Shown piece after piece: positions 50,301 through 64,000 of a stretch of 64,000 bases of DNA. The translations under genes and the position numbers were made by a program. The stretch's first letter is position 1. Each line of letters begins with the position of its first letter. The notes under the pieces are model-generated. The model had not been told where the DNA came from. It was given only the letters and a program-made list of their open reading frames with translations, and did no database searches. The DNA is taken from assembly GCF_052324685.1 (NCBI RefSeq), contig NC_135223.1, forward strand, positions 18,793,822-18,857,821, in the 5' to 3' direction. This stretch comes from Brachyhypopomus gauderio (lineage: Eukaryota > Chordata > Actinopteri > Gymnotiformes > Hypopomidae).

Positions 50301-50510
50301 ATATATAACTAACGGTAACGTTTGCTATTTAAACGTTTTCACATTTGCCTGGCTCCTGTACATTTAAAGTGCAATACAAAGCAACACAGTCTACTTTTTA
50401 GATCTCGCGAACACAAATGCTCATCTCGCCGTTCTTGGGTTGTACGTCTACTAAAAGGTCAACACATTAAGAACTGTAGTCTACACAAGAAAATAAATAC
50501 ACTCACCCAT
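44314..50510 (-). CDS. selenbp1: selenbp1, methanethiol oxidase / selenium-binding protein 1 (12 exons, 473 aa)
   Basis: Coding exons: 50510-50507, 47078-47022, 46920-46808, 46640-46455, 46284-46164, 45989-45807, 45680-45499, 45377-45299, 45216-45095, 44957-44865, 44716-44598, 44476-44314. The protein oxidises methanethiol to formaldehyde, hydrogen peroxide and hydrogen sulfide, and binds selenium. The family beta-propeller sequence runs throughout: KCSGCGPGY near the start, Cys57 (selenium-linked in human), [15 protein letters not shown] (72-86), [28 protein letters not shown], and an end near GGDCTSDIW. Length matches human (472). Exon 1 contributes only ATG plus one base; intron 1 is 3.4 kb. 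The intron after exon 45680-45499 appears to use a GC donor. Total length and phases agree with no gaps. Confidence 0.95.
47490..48190 (-). mobile_element. Decayed non-LTR retrotransposon in selenbp1 intron 1
   Basis: On the minus strand, about 47,740-47,900, shifted frames give [13 protein letters not shown]-like sequence followed by [16 protein letters not shown]. This corresponds to the reverse-transcriptase YMDD active-site region of a fish LINE, with the motif decayed to YMND. Flanking pieces (about 47490-47700 and 47940-48150) are probably from the same element. Stops and frameshifts show it is dead. Family not certain. Confidence 0.55.
49148..49720. mobile_element. Possible solo LTR or promoter-bearing repeat in selenbp1 intron 1
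   Basis: The segment starts TGTGATGGAAATTTTATGAT, contains TATAAAAAA at about 49576-49584 followed by AGAGGTCGGAGTGGGGAATT, and then TTTATTGTGC. That resembles the U3-R layout of an LTR. No convincing target duplication or terminal CA was fixed, so this is tentative. It has no coding sequence. Confidence 0.25.
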
Positions 50511-52612
50511 TCTGTTGAGTAGTAGGACACCGCTGAGACGTCCAGCTTCGGAAGGTTTCTCAGTTAGGAATATAGCTAGGAGCGTTGTCCTGCCAAGAGT
50601 CGACTCGCAGAATCTACTGAAGTTGCCCAACAACGTTCAATGGTTTAGTGCAGCCTGACAGAGAAATTTAAATCATTTACGAGGCCACACAACCCGCAAA
50701 AACCAGTTGCCACGCCTCGCGGATGTAACTTGTGTAACTAAGCAAGTGATTTATGTGCATTAAGGATTGTGCAGGTGTGGTTGTTTATGTTCATGGTTTG
50801 TACAAGTAACATTTTGTTCATGTAAATATTAGGCCAACAACCGTGCCATAAACGGTACCGTTTCTTCACTGCGTCATTAATGCTTACCTTAGACTGTTTT
50901 TAATAAGCCTGATGCGTCAAAACACACATCCTCAGCATGTGAGGGTTCAGGTATTTTACTTCTTTAAACCACAATGCTCCTCAAGAATAACATAACATAT
51001 TGTTAATGTAAACCAAGACCTTGCAACTGCGCGTGCCTCTTCTTAAGTGGTCTTCTTGAGTTCAAGTATCTTGCAACACTCCACGATGTTTACCAACAAA
51101 ACTAAGACAACGAATCCTGATATGCCTTACATTCATTAACCATTTCTACAATAACCATTTTCTCGTGGTAGATTTAAGCCTGTAGCCTCTAGCTATCAAA
51201 CACTGTCACTGCAGGTTATAGAGTGAACAAGCCAACTTGGAGGTATGAGATAAGCTGCACTAGCAAGCACTATTTGCAGTTATTCAGGAATATAGGAATG
51301 AAGTCAAAATAAGGATGCATAAACTCAGGTTTCCTCACACCCGAGCACTTAATACTGTTGTAAATCATTCAATCAAATGTATTTTCACGTATTTGCATTT
51401 GATTGAATAAGAAAGTCTGTTTTCTTTGTTGAGTAGGATCCAATATCTTCGGACAGCAAGTGAAATCAATGCTTAACCATTGTTGGCCGAGACATTTGAG
51501 ATCATTTTAAATCCTGCATTTGTTTTCTAAACAGAATGATTTCCAGTGGGTAGAACAGTATAAAACCTTATAGTGTAACTAATGTAGAAAATGTATCTCT
51601 AAACACTCAAGTAGAATGTATCAGATATATCTGGTATAATAAATAAAAATTTTCTTAGTACCAACATTTTAGCATAAAAGCTATAGTTAGGCTTTTTTGT
51701 GACACTGTCTAAATTAAACTGATAAAGCTCAAAAGGTGAGGAGCAACAATATGTAACCACATCAGGTGGTGTCTCCAACAAAACAATGAAATGAAACACG
51801 CAATAGTACCGGTAACTGAATGTGAATGACAAATGTGAATAGATAAAATACTTTACTCAGAAACACATGCAACCATTATTCATAAAAAAGCACAAATCCA
51901 AAATTATACTTATATACACATAACTGAGCAATGTAACCCACCTAAATTATTTAAATGTAGTAAAACCGCCTCAATTATTCAAACATAATACTAACAAAAA
52001 ATGGCTTAAGATGCCTTATCAATTCAACTTGGCATGAACCATATTTCTGGGGGACAAAACAAACTCTTTCCCATATTCCTCCTGGTTTGCAGTTGGTATT
52101 GTAGATTATTCTTCTACAAGTGTAGAATTATCATTTGTAAACTACTCAAAATATATCCAAATCATTACAATAACTTCAGCATCAATGAGACATAAAAGCA
52201 ATGACAACCACTTTTACTCCAGTGGATGAAATCAAACATGTATGCACCCACAGACAAAATGAAAATTCCAAGTTTGGTAGTGAACCTTTTTCTGAAAGAA
52301 TGTATAGTTCTAAAATCGTAAACTACAAACCAAAAAAATAAAAAATTCACCACAGTCATGATCACATATGAATAGCAAAATGTTATGTGTTCCAGGTTTT
52401 AAGATTACATTTCTCCCTATAATAACATGAGTAATTTGTCATGCAAGTGGGCCAGTAGTGAAATCAAACATGGAGATGTATTTAATCTATACAGCCAGCC
52501 TTTACTGATTATTTTACATTTGTTGTAATGCGACATGGTAATGTCTTTTAGAAGAAACAGGCATTAGAGTCCTGCATAATATGGTTCTCAATGCTTCTCT
52601 TTCATAATGACC
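50511..52612. other. Spacer between selenbp1 and pogz
   Basis: The left part is the selenbp1 5' flank (5' UTR immediately upstream of 50510) and the right part the pogz 3' flank. No gene, RNA or named repeat was seen. A minus-strand ATTAAA at 52486-52481, 127 bases past the pogz stop, is a plausible polyadenylation signal. Confidence 0.55.
52481..52486 (-). terminator. Candidate pogz polyadenylation signal (distal isoform)
   Basis: ATTAAA on the minus strand, 127 bases after the stop codon of the CENPB/DDE terminal exon. Confidence 0.4.
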
Positions 52613-63994
<11,382 letters not shown>

Positions 63995-64000
63995 CTGAAG

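Overview
The window is vertebrate genomic DNA, almost certainly from a ray-finned fish. It holds multi-exon genes with GT-AG introns and compact vertebrate-type proteins. Introns and spacers are AT-rich and carry microsatellites and decayed Tc1-like and hAT-like transposons of the kind common in teleosts. The species cannot be named from sequence alone. No tRNA, rRNA or CRISPR array was seen. All gene models were assembled by eye from splice sites, reading phase and remembered family sequence.

Five protein genes all lie on the minus strand, so the window reads right to left: pogz (5' end beyond base 64000, stop at 52613), selenbp1 (50510-44314), pi4kb (37451-26568 coding, 5' untranslated exon further right), myo1f (24406-11863) and prune1 (9271-2873). 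Coding exons were joined with consistent phase throughout: prune1 8 exons/448 aa, myo1f 27 exons/1100 aa, pi4kb 11 coding exons/857 aa, selenbp1 12 exons/473 aa, pogz 17 exons in the window/at least 1331 aa. PRUNE1, PI4KB, SELENBP1 and POGZ are neighbours on human 1q21, whereas human MYO1F is on 19p13, so the position of myo1f is notable.

The most interesting object is inside pogz. Between the exon ending the zinc-finger/HP1-binding part and the exons encoding the CENPB-like/pogo DDE end sits an uninterrupted 1.66-kb exon (56539-54882) encoding a piggyBac (PGBD) transposase-like protein with its C-terminal Cys-rich zinc domain. It has a strong 3' splice site and starts in exactly the phase left by the upstream pogz exon. 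It ends in a stop codon 107 bases before the next pogz exon. It looks like a captured transposase used as an alternative 3' terminal exon, parallel in layout to the primate CSB-PGBD3 fusion. One of the three catalytic aspartates is replaced by serine, which suggests DNA binding without transposition.

Spacers and introns: 1-2872 (nothing recognised), prune1/myo1f spacer with a Tc1-like fragment, myo1f introns with a hAT-like non-autonomous element and a (CA)n tract, myo1f/pi4kb spacer (probably pi4kb 3' UTR), pi4kb/selenbp1 spacer with LINE and Tc1-like relics, selenbp1 intron 1 with a second LINE relic and a possible solo LTR, and a selenbp1/pogz spacer without recognised features.
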